This document shows positions 9,328-19,806 of a stretch of DNA of 64,000 bases, in pieces. A program made the translations under genes and the position numbers. Position 1 is the first letter of the stretch, and every line of letters starts with the position of its first letter. Origin of the DNA: Bacteroides sp. (GTDB lineage: Bacteria; Bacteroidota; Bacteroidia; Bacteroidales; Muribaculaceae); NCBI GenBank assembly GCA_014801485.1, contig JAAVEC010000001.1, positions 22,168 through 86,167 on the forward strand. The letters are read 5' to 3'. The notes below the pieces were generated by a model that searched no databases, was not told the DNA's origin, and saw nothing but the letters and a program-made list of their open reading frames with translations.

Positions 9328-10709
9328 TTCTCGCTGTAGAATTCGGCCACTTGCGGGAGCAGGAAACTCATGTCGCCGGCACCGCAGGCCAATAGGATGT
9401 CAAAGTTACGGTTTTTCAGCCAATCTACCAAATTGTCTTTGGCGATTAGATGCTTATCGGCGCAGGTCACGGCGTCGAATATCATGCGGGAGCTCACTCC
9501 GGGCAGGGGTTGCTCGCGGGCCGGGTAGAGGTCGGTGAGCACCACGGAGTCGGCGGCGGAGAGTGCCTCGGCGAATTGCGGAGCGAAGTCGCGGGTGCGG
9601 GTGTAGAGGTGGGGCTGAAAGGCCACGGTGAGCTTGCGATTGGGGAAAAGTGCTCTCACAGAGGCTATTCCTGCTCGCAGTTCGTCGGGGTGATGGGCAT
9701 AGTCGTCGATAATCACCCGGCCGTCGCGGCCGTTGCGCAGCACGAATTGGAAGCGGCGCTCGGTGCCACCGAAAGTGGCCATGGCACGGCGGGCGGCCTG
9801 GGGCTCAAGCCTGCCCGTGAGCCAGCAGGCGGCGAGGGCGGCCACGGCATTCTCGATATTGATGTCGACGGGCACGCCCAGCTCGATATCGCGCAGCACG
9901 CCGCCGGGATGCACGAAGTCGAAGAAGAGGCGGCCGCCCGGCTCCACGCGCACTCGCTCGGCGTGGAAGTCGCCCTCGTTGCGCGAGTAGCTGAACACGC
10001 TCACGTCGGGCCCTGTGCGCGGCACGAGTTTCATCCCCGTGTGGGCCACGAGCGCGCCCCCGGGGGCGATGAGCTCGGTGAACCGGGCGAAACTTTCCAA
10101 ATATGCTTCCTCGGTACCGTAGATGTCGAGATGGTCGGGGTCGGTGGCCGTGATCACGGCTATGTGGGGTTGCAGGCGGTGGAAAGAGCGGTCGTATTCA
10201 TCGGCCTCGGCCACTGTCCATGGCGAGGAGGGGCTGAGCAGCAGGTTGCTGTCGTAGTTGCGCAGAATGCCGCCCAGGAAGGCGTTGCAGCCGCAGGAGC
10301 AGGTGTGGAGCACGTGGGCGGCCATGGCCGATGTGGTGGTCTTGCCGTGGGTGCCCGCGAAGCACAGTGCGAGGCTGCCCCGGGTGATGATGCCCAGGGC
10401 CTCGGCACGCTTGATCACGCGGTGGCCTGCGGCGCGGAAAAACTGCATCAGGGCCGAGGTCTCGGGCACGGCCGGGGTGTAGACCACCAGCGTGCCTTCG
10501 GGGTTGCGGAATGGAGCGGGCACGGCCACGTCGGGGTTGTCGTCGTAGCAGAAGGTCACGCCCTCGGCGGCGAGGGCGGCGGTGAGGGGCGAGGGGGTGC
10601 GGTCGTAGGCTGCCACGCTGCGGCCTTGCGAGAGGAAATAGCGTTCAAGGGCGGCCATGCCTATGCCTCCGCCGCCCACGAAGAAGATACGGGGATATTC
10701 TGGGTTCAT
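9324..10709 (-). CDS. murC: UDP-N-acetylmuramate--L-alanine ligase
   Basis: MNPEYPRIFFVGGGGIGMAALERYF, AGTHGKTTTSAM, YAHHPDE; the ORF-track extension upstream of this Met is antigenic to murG reading and discarded. Confidence 0.96.
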   Translation of the reverse strand: MNPEYPRIFFVGGGGIGMAALERYFLSQGRSVAAYDRTPSPLTAALAAEGVTFCYDDNPDVAVPAPFRNPEGTLVVYTPAVPETSALMQFFRAAGHRVIKRAEALGIITRGSLALCFAGTHGKTTTSAMAAHVLHTCSCGCNAFLGGILRNYDSNLLLSPSSPWTVAEADEYDRSFHRLQPHIAVITATDPDHLDIYGTEEAYLESFARFTELIAPGGALVAHTGMKLVPRTGPDVSVFSYSRNEGDFHAERVRVEPGGRLFFDFVHPGGVLRDIELGVPVDINIENAVAALAACWLTGRLEPQAARRAMATFGGTERRFQFVLRNGRDGRVIIDDYAHHPDELRAGIASVRALFPNRKLTVAFQPHLYTRTRDFAPQFAEALSAADSVVLTDLYPAREQPLPGVSSRMIFDAVTCADKHLIAKDNLVDWLKNRNFDILLACGAGDMSFLLPQVAEFYSEK

Positions 10710-11821
10710 TTGCTGTGATTGGCTACGATGTTTTCGGCTATGTCGACGATGAGCGAGGCGGCGTCGGGCAGGGCCATCATGCTGATGGCGCGGCTCATTG
10801 CGGCGCAGCGCTCTTCGTCGGCGATAAGGGCGGTGATGGCCGGCACCAGGGCGGTGGCGGCGTCGGCGTCTTCCACCATCACTGCGGCGTCGCGTGCGGT
10901 GAGTGCCAGTGCGTTGCGGCGCTGGTGGTCTTCGGTGACGTTGGGCGATGGCACCAGCACCGTGGGCTTGCCCAGCAGCTGGAGCTCGCTGATGCTGCCC
11001 GCGCCTGCGCGCGACACCACCACGGTGGCGGCACGGTAGGCCACGTCCATGCGTGCGATGAATTCGGTGGCGCGGGCGTCCTTGCGTCCGGCAGTCACGG
11101 CGGCGGCCAGGTCGGTGTCGCGGCGTCCCGTCTGCCACAGCAGCTGGGCTCCCGAGGCCGTGATGGCGTCGATGCCGGCAGCGATGGCACGGTTGATGGT
11201 GGTGGCGCCCAGGGAGCCGCCCACCACGAGCACCAGCGGGCGCGAGGGGTCGAAGCCCAGTTGCTCGCGGGCTTGCCCGGGAGTGAGGGTGCATTCCAGC
11301 AGCGAGGCGCGCACGGGGTTGCCCGTGAGGTGGATGCGCTCGGCCGGGAAGAAGCGCTCGGTGCCTTCGTAGGCCACGCAGATGGCTTCGGCACGCTTTG
11401 CCAGCAGCTTGTTTGTGACGCCCGGATAGCCGTTCTGCTCCTGAATGAGCGTGGGCACACCCAGGGCCTGGGCCGCCTTGAGTGTGGGGCCGCTGCAATA
11501 TCCGCCCACGCCTATGGCAATCTGCGGGCGGAAGTCGCGCACGGTCTTGCGTGCCAGGCGCATGCTCTTCTGCAGCAGCCAGAGGGTGCGGAAGTTGCGC
11601 CACAGGCGCTTGCGGTCGAAGCCGGCCACGGGCAGGCCCACGATTTCGTAGCCTGCATCCGGCACGCGCTTCATCTCCATGCGGTCTTCGGCGCCCACGA
11701 AGAGGATTTCCGCCTCGGGATTGCGGCGGCGCAGCTCGCCGGCGATGCTGAGGGCCGGGAAGATGTGTCCGCCGGTGCCTCCTCCGCTTATGATAGCTCG
11801 CTTGATGGGGTGGTTGGTCAT
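10706..11821 (-). CDS. murG: UDP-N-acetylglucosamine--N-acetylmuramyl-(pentapeptide) pyrophosphoryl-undecaprenol GlcNAc transferase
   Basis: SGGGTGGHIFPALSIA, GGSLGATTINRAI, SRAGAGSISEL. Confidence 0.97.
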   Translation of the reverse strand: MTNHPIKRAIISGGGTGGHIFPALSIAGELRRRNPEAEILFVGAEDRMEMKRVPDAGYEIVGLPVAGFDRKRLWRNFRTLWLLQKSMRLARKTVRDFRPQIAIGVGGYCSGPTLKAAQALGVPTLIQEQNGYPGVTNKLLAKRAEAICVAYEGTERFFPAERIHLTGNPVRASLLECTLTPGQAREQLGFDPSRPLVLVVGGSLGATTINRAIAAGIDAITASGAQLLWQTGRRDTDLAAAVTAGRKDARATEFIARMDVAYRAATVVVSRAGAGSISELQLLGKPTVLVPSPNVTEDHQRRNALALTARDAAVMVEDADAATALVPAITALIADEERCAAMSRAISMMALPDAASLIVDIAENIVANHSK

Positions 11822-13134
11822 AGCTGTGTGGGGTTGTCGGTTCTGAGATTTTCGGGCAGGCTCTGGAGCTCGATGGTGGCGGCCTCGGCGTCTTTATCGT
11901 CGGTGCGGGCAGCGTGGCGGCTCACGCTGAGCATCACGCCGAAGGCCACGGATGTGGCCAGCACAGAGGTACCGCCCTTGCTGATGAGCGGCAGTGGCTG
12001 GCCAGATACGGGAAACACGCCGCTCACGATGGCCATGTGGAACAGGGCCTGGATCACGATGTAGAGACCGCATCCTATCATGAGGAAGCATGCCGGGGTG
12101 CGCCGCAGCTGAGTGCCCACATAGCCGGTGCGCAAAAACAGCCACAGATAGCACAGCAGTAAGAAAATACTGAATACCAGGCCGCATTCCTCCACCACGA
12201 TGGCATAGATATAGTCGCTGAAAGCCAGGGGCAGACGGGCGTTTTCGCGCGACTTGCCGGGCCCCACGCCTGTGATGCCGCCGTGGGCCTGGGCGATGTA
12301 GCTCAGCTGCTCCTGCTTGTTGATGTCGCTGATGGGATCGTTGTATTTATTGAGGCGGAAGTGGCGCGTGAGGCGTCCATGCCAGGTGCTGGAGCGGTCT
12401 TCCGTGTCGCCGGCTCCCACGCTTTCGTGGTTGAGGCGCGCCACTTCAATGGCGGTCTCGGATGGCGCAGCGGTCTTGGCGGCTATCACCTTCACGCCCA
12501 TAGCTCCGCCCCCGATGAGGGCGTAGACTCCCACCACGCACCAGAACTTCTTGCAGCCCACACCGCCGATAGCCATCATGGCCAGGCTTATGGCCATGAG
12601 CAGCAGGGTGTTTGTGAGGCCCTGCGTGAAGAGCAGGCCGGAGCACACGAGGGTGAGAATCACACACAGGCGGATGCCATGTATCGACACATCGCGCCGG
12701 CCCTTCACCTGGTAGCGGCTCATAATCAGGGCCACGCCCAGAGCCACGGCCAGCTTGATGAACTCGGCGGGCAGAATCACCATACCTGCCACGCGCATAC
12801 CGCGCCGTGCACCGTTGATAGTGACGCCGGCCACCAGCACGTAGAGCATGGCCGCGATACTGCCGGCCACGAGCCACGGGATGAAGCGCACCACATGGCG
12901 GTAGTGGAAGTGCTGGATCACGAGCATGATGGCCAGGCCCATGACCAGAAACTGGGCATGGCGCACGATGGGGCCGTAGATGTCGTCGGGGCGCACCTCC
13001 TGGCTGGAGGCGCTGAAGAGCTCGATAATCGAGAAAATCAGGAGCACGATGTAGATGCCCCAGATGTGGTGGTCGGTGCGCATGCGGGGCCGGATGGCAT
13101 CGGCCTGAGCTGCTATTGCCGGAGAGGGTTCCAT
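11818..13134 (-). CDS. ftsW: FtsW/RodA/SpoVE family glycosyltransferase
   Basis: Multi-TM, NGARRGM, EECGLVFSIFLLLCYLWLFLR, QPLPLISKGGTSVL. Confidence 0.95.
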   Translation of the reverse strand: MEPSPAIAAQADAIRPRMRTDHHIWGIYIVLLIFSIIELFSASSQEVRPDDIYGPIVRHAQFLVMGLAIMLVIQHFHYRHVVRFIPWLVAGSIAAMLYVLVAGVTINGARRGMRVAGMVILPAEFIKLAVALGVALIMSRYQVKGRRDVSIHGIRLCVILTLVCSGLLFTQGLTNTLLLMAISLAMMAIGGVGCKKFWCVVGVYALIGGGAMGVKVIAAKTAAPSETAIEVARLNHESVGAGDTEDRSSTWHGRLTRHFRLNKYNDPISDINKQEQLSYIAQAHGGITGVGPGKSRENARLPLAFSDYIYAIVVEECGLVFSIFLLLCYLWLFLRTGYVGTQLRRTPACFLMIGCGLYIVIQALFHMAIVSGVFPVSGQPLPLISKGGTSVLATSVAFGVMLSVSRHAARTDDKDAEAATIELQSLPENLRTDNPTQL

Positions 13135-13161
13135 TGCGTAGATGTGGGGAGTGAAGCGGGT

Positions 13162-14502
13162 TTATTGTTTTTTCGGTTGAGTTTCGAGCACGCGCTGCTT
13201 GAAGCGGCGGCCACGGTCTTCATAGCTCGTGAAGAGGTCGAAGCTGGCGCAGCATGGCGAGAGCAGGATGGTGTCGCCGTCGTGGGCCAGGCGGCGGCAG
13301 GTTTCGATAGCCTGGTCGAGGGTGTGGGTGGATTCCACCTGCACGTGGGGCGAGAAGAAGTCTACGATCTTCTCGTTGTGGAGCCCCATGGCCACGATAG
13401 CCACCACGCGGTCTTGCACCAGAGGCAGAATCTCGGAGTAGTCGTTGCCCTTGTCCTTGCCGCCCAGGATGAGGATGGTGGGGCCGTGCATGGCTTCCAG
13501 GGCATAGAATGTGGAGTTCACGTTGGTGGCCTTGCTGTCGTTGATCCAGTGCAGGCCGTCGTGGGTGAATATAGGCTCCAGGCGGTGCTCCACGGGCGAG
13601 AAGGTCTCCAGCCCGGCTGCGATAGCCTCGCGCGATGCACCCATGGTGGTTGCGGCCAGGGCAGCGGCCATGGCGTTGAGGCGGTTGTGGGTGCCCGGCA
13701 GGAGCACCCTGTCGGCATACATCAGCGGCCTCCCCAGCAGCATTATTTCCTCGTCGGGGCCCAGGCATGCGTCGGCCTGCCGGACGCAGGAGTAGGTGAG
13801 ATGGCGGGCTTCGGTGTGGAGCGCGGCGTCCTGCACGGAGGTCACGGGGTCGTCGGCCCAGCTCACGAATGTGTCGCAGGGGCGCATGTTGCGCAGGATG
13901 CGCATCTTGGCGTCGACGTAGCGCTGCATCTCGTAGCCGTAGCGGTCGAGGTGGTCGGGGGTGATATTGGTGAGCACGGCGGTATCGGCGCGGAAGTCAT
14001 ACATGTTGTCGAGCTGAAAGCTGCTCAGCTCAATCACATACACGGCATGGGGCTCGCGCGCCACCTGCCAGGCCAGCGAGCGGCCTATGTTGCCCGCCGT
14101 GGAGGCGTCGATACCTGCCTTCTGCAGCAGGTAGCACGTGAGCATGGTGGTAGTGGTCTTGCCGTTGCTGCCGGTGATGCACACTGTGTGGGTGCCCTCA
14201 GGGAAGAATCGGCCTGCGAATTCAATCTCGCTCACCACGCGTATGCCGCGCTCCAGCACTGCCTGCATCACGGGCACGGTGTCGGGTATGCCGGGGCTTT
14301 TCACCACTTCGTGGGCCTGCAGGATGCGCTCCATGCTGTGGGAGCCCTGTTCCCATTCAATGCCCTCGGCGTCGAGCATGGCGGCGTAGCGCGGCGCCAC
14401 GGTGCCGGAGTCGCTGAGAAACACGTTCATTCCTTTGTCGCGTGCCAGAATGGCGGCACCGGTGCCGCTCTCTCCGGCTCCGAGTATCACGATGTTTTTC
14501 AT
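13162..14502 (-). CDS. murD: UDP-N-acetylmuramoylalanine--D-glutamate ligase
   Basis: GAGESGTGAAILA, GSNGKTTTTML, NDSKATNVNST. Confidence 0.97.
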   Translation of the reverse strand: MKNIVILGAGESGTGAAILARDKGMNVFLSDSGTVAPRYAAMLDAEGIEWEQGSHSMERILQAHEVVKSPGIPDTVPVMQAVLERGIRVVSEIEFAGRFFPEGTHTVCITGSNGKTTTTMLTCYLLQKAGIDASTAGNIGRSLAWQVAREPHAVYVIELSSFQLDNMYDFRADTAVLTNITPDHLDRYGYEMQRYVDAKMRILRNMRPCDTFVSWADDPVTSVQDAALHTEARHLTYSCVRQADACLGPDEEIMLLGRPLMYADRVLLPGTHNRLNAMAAALAATTMGASREAIAAGLETFSPVEHRLEPIFTHDGLHWINDSKATNVNSTFYALEAMHGPTILILGGKDKGNDYSEILPLVQDRVVAIVAMGLHNEKIVDFFSPHVQVESTHTLDQAIETCRRLAHDGDTILLSPCCASFDLFTSYEDRGRRFKQRVLETQPKKQ

Positions 14503-14503
14503 A

Positions 14504-15754
14504 TCAGCGTATTTTGAGGGTTACGAATGTCACTACGGCCAGGATGATGCCGATGATCCAGAAGCGTGTCACGATCTTGGCTTCCGGGATTGCCGTGCGC
14601 GGCCATTGTATAAGGGCCGGCCAGCGTCCGTCGCCGGGTTTCTGGAAGTGGTGGTGCAGCGGCGACATCTTGAAGATGCGCTTGCCGCCGGTGCGCTTGA
14701 AATAGGCCACCTGGAGCACCACCGAGAGGTCTTCTATATAGAAGAGAGCCACGAGGATGGGCAGTAGCAGTTCCTTATGGATGAGGATGGCAAAGACGGC
14801 GATGATGCCGCCGAGGGTGAGCGAGCCGGTGTCGCCCATAAACACCTGGGCCGGACTGGCGTTGTACCACAGGAAGCCCACGAGGGCGCCGATGAACGCT
14901 GCCATATACACCACGAGCTCGCCGCTGCCGGGCACATACATGATGTTGAGGTAGGCCGAGTATATGATATTGCCCCCCAGATATGCCATCACGGCAAGAG
15001 CCACGCCAGCTACGGCACTCAGGCCGGCGCAGAGGCCGTCGAGGCCGTCGTTGAGGTTGGCACCGTTGCTGGTGGCGGTAACGAAAAACATCACGAAGAT
15101 GAAAAACACCACCCAGCCTCCGGTCTCGGCATGGCTGCCCATCCAGCCCGTAAACCAGGAGTAATTGAAGTTGTTGTTTTTCACGAACGGGATGGTGGTT
15201 TCGGGTGATTTCACTTCTTCGTCGTCGTAGACCACCTGCTCCACCCGCTGAGTGGACGAATCGATGATTTCGTGGTTCTGCACTATCACCATGTTGGGGT
15301 TCAGATACATGGTTCCGGCCACGATGAGGGCTATGCCCACCTGGCCTATGATCTTGTATTTGCCCCGGATGCCGTCTTTATTGTGGCGCGTGAGCTTCTT
15401 GTAGTCGTCGAGAAAGCCTATGGTGCCCAGCCAGAGGGTGGCCACGAGCATCAGTATCATGTAGGGGCTGGAGAGGTTGCCAAGGAGCAGGCAGGGGAGC
15501 ACGATACTCAGGATGATGATGATGCCGCCCATGGTGGGGGTGCCTTTCTTGGCCTGCTGGCCCTCAAGGTCGAGGTCGCGGATAATCTCGCCCACCTGCA
15601 TGAGCTGCAGGCGGCGTATCACGGCGGCCCCGGCAAATATGGCCAGGAGCATGGCCAGCACAAAGGCGGCCCCGGAGCGGAATGTGAGATAGTCCATGAG
15701 TCGGGCGCCCGGCACGCCGCTGTTCTGGAGAAGCTGGAAGAGGTAGTATAGCAT
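14504..15754 (-). CDS. mraY: Phospho-N-acetylmuramoyl-pentapeptide-transferase
   Basis: KKGTPTMGGI, NLNDGLDGLCAG, FMGDTGSLTLGG. Confidence 0.98.
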   Translation of the reverse strand: MLYYLFQLLQNSGVPGARLMDYLTFRSGAAFVLAMLLAIFAGAAVIRRLQLMQVGEIIRDLDLEGQQAKKGTPTMGGIIIILSIVLPCLLLGNLSSPYMILMLVATLWLGTIGFLDDYKKLTRHNKDGIRGKYKIIGQVGIALIVAGTMYLNPNMVIVQNHEIIDSSTQRVEQVVYDDEEVKSPETTIPFVKNNNFNYSWFTGWMGSHAETGGWVVFFIFVMFFVTATSNGANLNDGLDGLCAGLSAVAGVALAVMAYLGGNIIYSAYLNIMYVPGSGELVVYMAAFIGALVGFLWYNASPAQVFMGDTGSLTLGGIIAVFAILIHKELLLPILVALFYIEDLSVVLQVAYFKRTGGKRIFKMSPLHHHFQKPGDGRWPALIQWPRTAIPEAKIVTRFWIIGIILAVVTFVTLKIR

Positions 15755-15764
15755 TGTGGAAGAT

Positions 15765-17231
15765 TTATCGTTTGCTGAGGGCTGCTTTCACTTGCTCGGC
15801 GTCGTCGAAATGGCGTCGTTCCGAGCCTATTATCTGATAGTTTTCGTGTCCTTTTCCTGCCACGAGCACCACTCCGCCGGGCTCTGCCGAGGTGATGGCC
15901 ATCTCGATGGCGCGGGCGCGGTCGAGTTCCACTGTGGTGGCGAGGCGTGCGTCGTCGTCGAGGCCGGCGAGCATGTCGGCGGCGATGGCTGCGGGGTCTT
16001 CGCTGCGCGGATTGTCGGAGGTGATGATGAGCATCGAGCTGCGGCTCGCGGCCTCGCGTGCCATCATGGGGCGCTTGCCGTGGTCGCGGTCGCCGCCGCA
16101 GCCACACACGGTGATTACATCGGCGTCACCACCGGCGGCCTGGCGGATGGTGTCGAGCACGTTGGCCAGTGCGTCGGGCGTGTGGGCGTAGTCCACGATA
16201 GCCGTGATGCCGCCGCCGTGGAAGGTCTGGAAGCGGCCGGCCACGGGATGCAGGGCGCTGAGGTGTAGCAGAGCCTCGTCTTTGGAGCAGCCCAGCAGGC
16301 GCGAGGCACCGTAGACGGCCAGCAGATTGGAGGCGTTGAAGCGGCCGGCAAAGGGGGTGTGGAGTTCAGTGCCGTCGATGCGCAGCTCCATGCCGTCGAT
16401 GCGCTCCTCCACCACGGCGGCGCGGAAGTCGGTGGCCGAGGCACGCAGGCCGTAGCCGTACACGCGTGCGCGTGTATTTTGAATAAGAACGCGCGCGTGG
16501 GAATCGTCGTCGTTCACCAGAGCCCAGGCTTCGGCCGGGAGCGCGTCGAAAAACATTCGCTTGGCTTCCAGATAGGCCTGGAACGTGCCGTGGTAGTCGA
16601 GGTGGTCGCGTGTGAGATTGGTGAACACTCCTCCGGCAAAGCGGAGGCCGGCGATGCGGCGTTGCGCGCATGCGTGGCTGCTCACTTCCATGGCTGCGAA
16701 GGTGCATCCCTCGTCCACCATCTGAGCCAGCAGGGAATTGAGCTCCAGGGGGTCGGGGGTGGTGTGGGTGGCCGGCACGGCACGGGTGCCTATGCGGTTC
16801 ACCACGGTGCTGAGCAAGCCGGCTCGCTCGCCGCGCAGGCGTGCCATGTCGTAGAGCAGGGTGGCCACGGTGGTCTTGCCGTTGGTGCCGGTGACGCCCA
16901 CGAGGGTGAGGCGGCGCGAGGGATGGTCGTGCCAGGCCGAAGCCAGCAGTCCCAGCGCCTCGGCGGTGTCGGGCACGGCCACCACGGTGGTGCCGGCCGC
17001 GATTGCCGGGTCGATTGCGGCATCCCGGGCCACTACAATGGCTGCGGCGCCGGCCTCAATGGCTGCGGCTACGAATCGGTGGCCGTCCACGGCGGTGCCG
17101 CGCAGGGCCACGAAGAGGCTGCCATGAGCCACGCGGCGCGAGTCGGCGGTGATGGCGTCGAGCTGCACGTCGGGGTTGCCGTGTAGCGTGTGGGCGCCTA
17201 TATGGGGTAGCAATTCAGAGAGCTTTTTCAT
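15765..17231 (-). CDS. murE: UDP-N-acetylmuramoyl-tripeptide synthetase
   Basis: GVTGTNGKTTVATLL, EVSSHACAQRRIAGL, DNPRSEDP. Confidence 0.97.
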   Translation of the reverse strand: MKKLSELLPHIGAHTLHGNPDVQLDAITADSRRVAHGSLFVALRGTAVDGHRFVAAAIEAGAAAIVVARDAAIDPAIAAGTTVVAVPDTAEALGLLASAWHDHPSRRLTLVGVTGTNGKTTVATLLYDMARLRGERAGLLSTVVNRIGTRAVPATHTTPDPLELNSLLAQMVDEGCTFAAMEVSSHACAQRRIAGLRFAGGVFTNLTRDHLDYHGTFQAYLEAKRMFFDALPAEAWALVNDDDSHARVLIQNTRARVYGYGLRASATDFRAAVVEERIDGMELRIDGTELHTPFAGRFNASNLLAVYGASRLLGCSKDEALLHLSALHPVAGRFQTFHGGGITAIVDYAHTPDALANVLDTIRQAAGGDADVITVCGCGGDRDHGKRPMMAREAASRSSMLIITSDNPRSEDPAAIAADMLAGLDDDARLATTVELDRARAIEMAITSAEPGGVVLVAGKGHENYQIIGSERRHFDDAEQVKAALSKR

Positions 17232-19453
17232 CAGAATTGGTTGAGTTGAAGTGTCACTTTATATCCTTTCGCGGCCTTTGTGCCGGGCGCGGGCTGCTGG
17301 GCGGTCACGTAGCCGGTGCCGTGGAAATTCACGTTGTAACCTGCCTGCTCAAGGCGCACGACGGCCTCGCGCACGCCCAGGCCGCGCACGTCGGGCACGG
17401 TGCCGGCGGGAGTATCGGCGGGGCGCTGTATCACGGTGGCCCTCGGCATTCCTATATAGTCGTGGATGCCTTCGGCGCGGTCTTCGCGGCAGGTGGCGTA
17501 GAGGGTAGGCCGGCCCGGGTCGGCGGGAGCGTTCTCGGTGATGTCGGAGTAGTTGTCGAGGTAGCCTCGGGCATAGAGCTTGAGCGCGGTGTTCTTGAGC
17601 ACGGCGCCTGCCGTGACGGCAGGACCGTGGAGCGGCGGCCGCGGGTCGCTGATCACCACTATGCAGGTGTATTTTGGTTTCTCGGCCGGGTAGAAGCCGC
17701 AGAAAGCCACTCGGTAGTGTCCTTCCTTGTAGCCCAGAGCCACGGGGCGCTTGCGGCCGTCGGGTCCGATGATGCTGTCGCGCTTCTGGCCGGGTCGCAG
17801 CTCGTTCACGATTTTGGCTGTGCCCGTCTTGCCGGCAATGCGCACCGTCTTGTCGCGCAGAAATTTGGCTGTGCCTCCTTCGCCGTAGACCACCTGCGTG
17901 AGCATCTCGCGCAGCAGGGCGGCGTTGCGTCGGCTGAGGATGCTGTCGCGCACGTAGGTCACGGGGATTATGCTGTCGTTGCCGTCGCGGTCGCGCAGGG
18001 CTTTTACCAGTCGCGGACGCACGAAGCGGCCGTCGTTGGCTATGGCGTTGTAGATGGCGCAAGTGTAGAGCGGCGGTATCATGGTGCTGTAGCCGAAGGT
18101 CATGCGCGAGAGGGCCACGAGGCCGCGGGCGTTGTTTTCCACGGTGGGGAAATAGGGCCTGCGCTCTCGGGCGATGCCGGTGTTGAAGCGGTCGAAGAAT
18201 CCGATTTCGCGCAGGCGCTCGCGGAAGGCGTTGGGGTTGTCTTCGTAGTGGGCGGCCACCAGTCGCGTCATGCCTATATTGGACGAATACTCCAGGAAGC
18301 GGCTCACGGGCAACGTGCCGGGCGAGTGGGTGTCGTGGATTGGGCGGCCGCCTTTGTAGGCGTAGCTGTAGCCTATGGGGAAGGTCTTGCTCACGGGGTG
18401 GGCATAGCCGTCTTCGAGTGCCGGAATCATTGATATGGCCTTCATCACCGAGCCGGGCTCGTAGGCCAGCACGGCGCGGTTCATAGCCTCTATGTATTGG
18501 CCGGGGTGGAGCGAATCGCGCTCCAGATTGGAGATGGCCTTGATGTCGCCGGTGGCCACTTCCATGATCATGGCGGTGCCCCAGTCGGCATTGCTTTTGA
18601 CGAGCATCTCGCCCAGTTCGCTTTCAAGGATATCCTGGATGGTGATGTCGATGGTGGTGGTCACGGAATATCCGTGGCGCGGCTGCTCGATGGGCCACTT
18701 GGCCACGCGGTTGGTGAAGAGCACGCGCTTGGCGCGGCCCGGCTTGCCGAAGAGCAATGTGTCGAGCGCCTGCTCCAGGCCCGATATTCCGTGCTGGTCG
18801 GGCAGGCCCGGCAGATAGCCCACGCGGCCGATGCTCAGGCGTGCCATATCGCCGTAGGGATACATGCGGCGGAGCACCGGCTCTATCTTCAGGCCGGTGC
18901 GGTTGGCGTTGCGCGTGCGCCGGAAGAAGGGGAAGCGCTTGAACGACTGCGCCACATCAAACGGCACGTTGCGCACCAGGCGATAGGTGCCGCTGCGCTC
19001 GCTGCGCGACTTCTCCAGGGGCTTCGACAGATACTCGTGCCACTGGGCGCGCGTGCGCTCCGGGAAGTGCACGGCCAGGGTGTCGGCCAGCGAGTCGAGC
19101 GCCTGCACATACTGCCTGATCCAGAAGTGCTTGGGCTTGAAGTCGATGCTCACATCGTAGTAGTTCAGGTTGGTGGCCAGTATAGAACCGTCGCATGCCA
19201 GGATATCTCCGCGCAGGGGCGGGATGGGGGTGATGGTGTCGAGCTGGCGGCGACCCTTTGCGTTCCACGCGTCGGCGTTCACCACCGTGGTGTTGATGAG
19301 CATGAACACGATGAGGGCCACCATCACCATTACGATGGCCGTGACGATACCCATATTGAGGATAATACGGCTGCGGCGCCCCGAATCCTTGCGTCGGGGC
19401 GGCCTCTGGGTGGCGTTGGTGCTGTTGTTGTTATCGGTGTTTTCGTTGCTCAT
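17231..19453 (-). CDS. ftsI: Class B penicillin-binding protein FtsI with C-terminal PASTA domain
   Basis: SVMK (SxxK), SSN, KTGT motifs; VPDVRGLGVREAVVRLEQAGY PASTA. Confidence 0.94.
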   Translation of the reverse strand: MSNENTDNNNSTNATQRPPRRKDSGRRSRIILNMGIVTAIVMVMVALIVFMLINTTVVNADAWNAKGRRQLDTITPIPPLRGDILACDGSILATNLNYYDVSIDFKPKHFWIRQYVQALDSLADTLAVHFPERTRAQWHEYLSKPLEKSRSERSGTYRLVRNVPFDVAQSFKRFPFFRRTRNANRTGLKIEPVLRRMYPYGDMARLSIGRVGYLPGLPDQHGISGLEQALDTLLFGKPGRAKRVLFTNRVAKWPIEQPRHGYSVTTTIDITIQDILESELGEMLVKSNADWGTAMIMEVATGDIKAISNLERDSLHPGQYIEAMNRAVLAYEPGSVMKAISMIPALEDGYAHPVSKTFPIGYSYAYKGGRPIHDTHSPGTLPVSRFLEYSSNIGMTRLVAAHYEDNPNAFRERLREIGFFDRFNTGIARERRPYFPTVENNARGLVALSRMTFGYSTMIPPLYTCAIYNAIANDGRFVRPRLVKALRDRDGNDSIIPVTYVRDSILSRRNAALLREMLTQVVYGEGGTAKFLRDKTVRIAGKTGTAKIVNELRPGQKRDSIIGPDGRKRPVALGYKEGHYRVAFCGFYPAEKPKYTCIVVISDPRPPLHGPAVTAGAVLKNTALKLYARGYLDNYSDITENAPADPGRPTLYATCREDRAEGIHDYIGMPRATVIQRPADTPAGTVPDVRGLGVREAVVRLEQAGYNVNFHGTGYVTAQQPAPGTKAAKGYKVTLQLNQF

Positions 19454-19806
19454 TTCCCTTCGGAGAGTTTAAAGGGTGGACGTTGCTGTATGCCCAGGCC
19501 GAGGCCCAGGGAGTCGACGCGCTGCTGCATAGTGCTTTCGCGCGTGGAGCTCATGTAGGTGGATCGCTCCTGCTGCAGTTCCGTGCGCACCACCTGCAGG
19601 CGCGTGCGCAGCGAGGCGATGGTCTCCATGCCGGTGATGCAGTCGTAGCGCACCGAGATGTTGATTAGTATAAGCCCCACGATCAGCAGCACGCCGAAGA
19701 AGTAGCGCTTGAAGATGCGGCTGGTGAGGAAGCTGCCGTGCAGCAGATTGTCGAAGGCCACGCTCACGTGGCGTCGCGAGGGGCGCGGGATGCGAGGCAT
19801 ATTCAT
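19450..19806 (-). CDS. FtsL-like small bitopic division protein
   Basis: 118 aa, one TM then coiled coil, in the ftsL position; start MNMPRIPRPSRRHV overlaps rsmH stop by 4 nt; upstream part of ORF-track frame discarded. Confidence 0.85.
   Translation of the reverse strand: MNMPRIPRPSRRHVSVAFDNLLHGSFLTSRIFKRYFFGVLLIVGLILINISVRYDCITGMETIASLRTRLQVVRTELQQERSTYMSSTRESTMQQRVDSLGLGLGIQQRPPFKLSEGK

Noticed and set aside
10710-11603. N-terminal extension of the 759-aa ORF containing MurC
   Set aside because: Arg/His/Pro-rich out-of-frame reading of murG; true MurC starts at MNPEYPRIFFVGGGG with a 4-nt overlap
12283-14517. 744-aa plus-strand ORF antisense to ftsW/murD
   Set aside because: Gly/His/Val-rich mirror translation of GC-biased coding DNA; opposite strand encodes unambiguous FtsW and MurD
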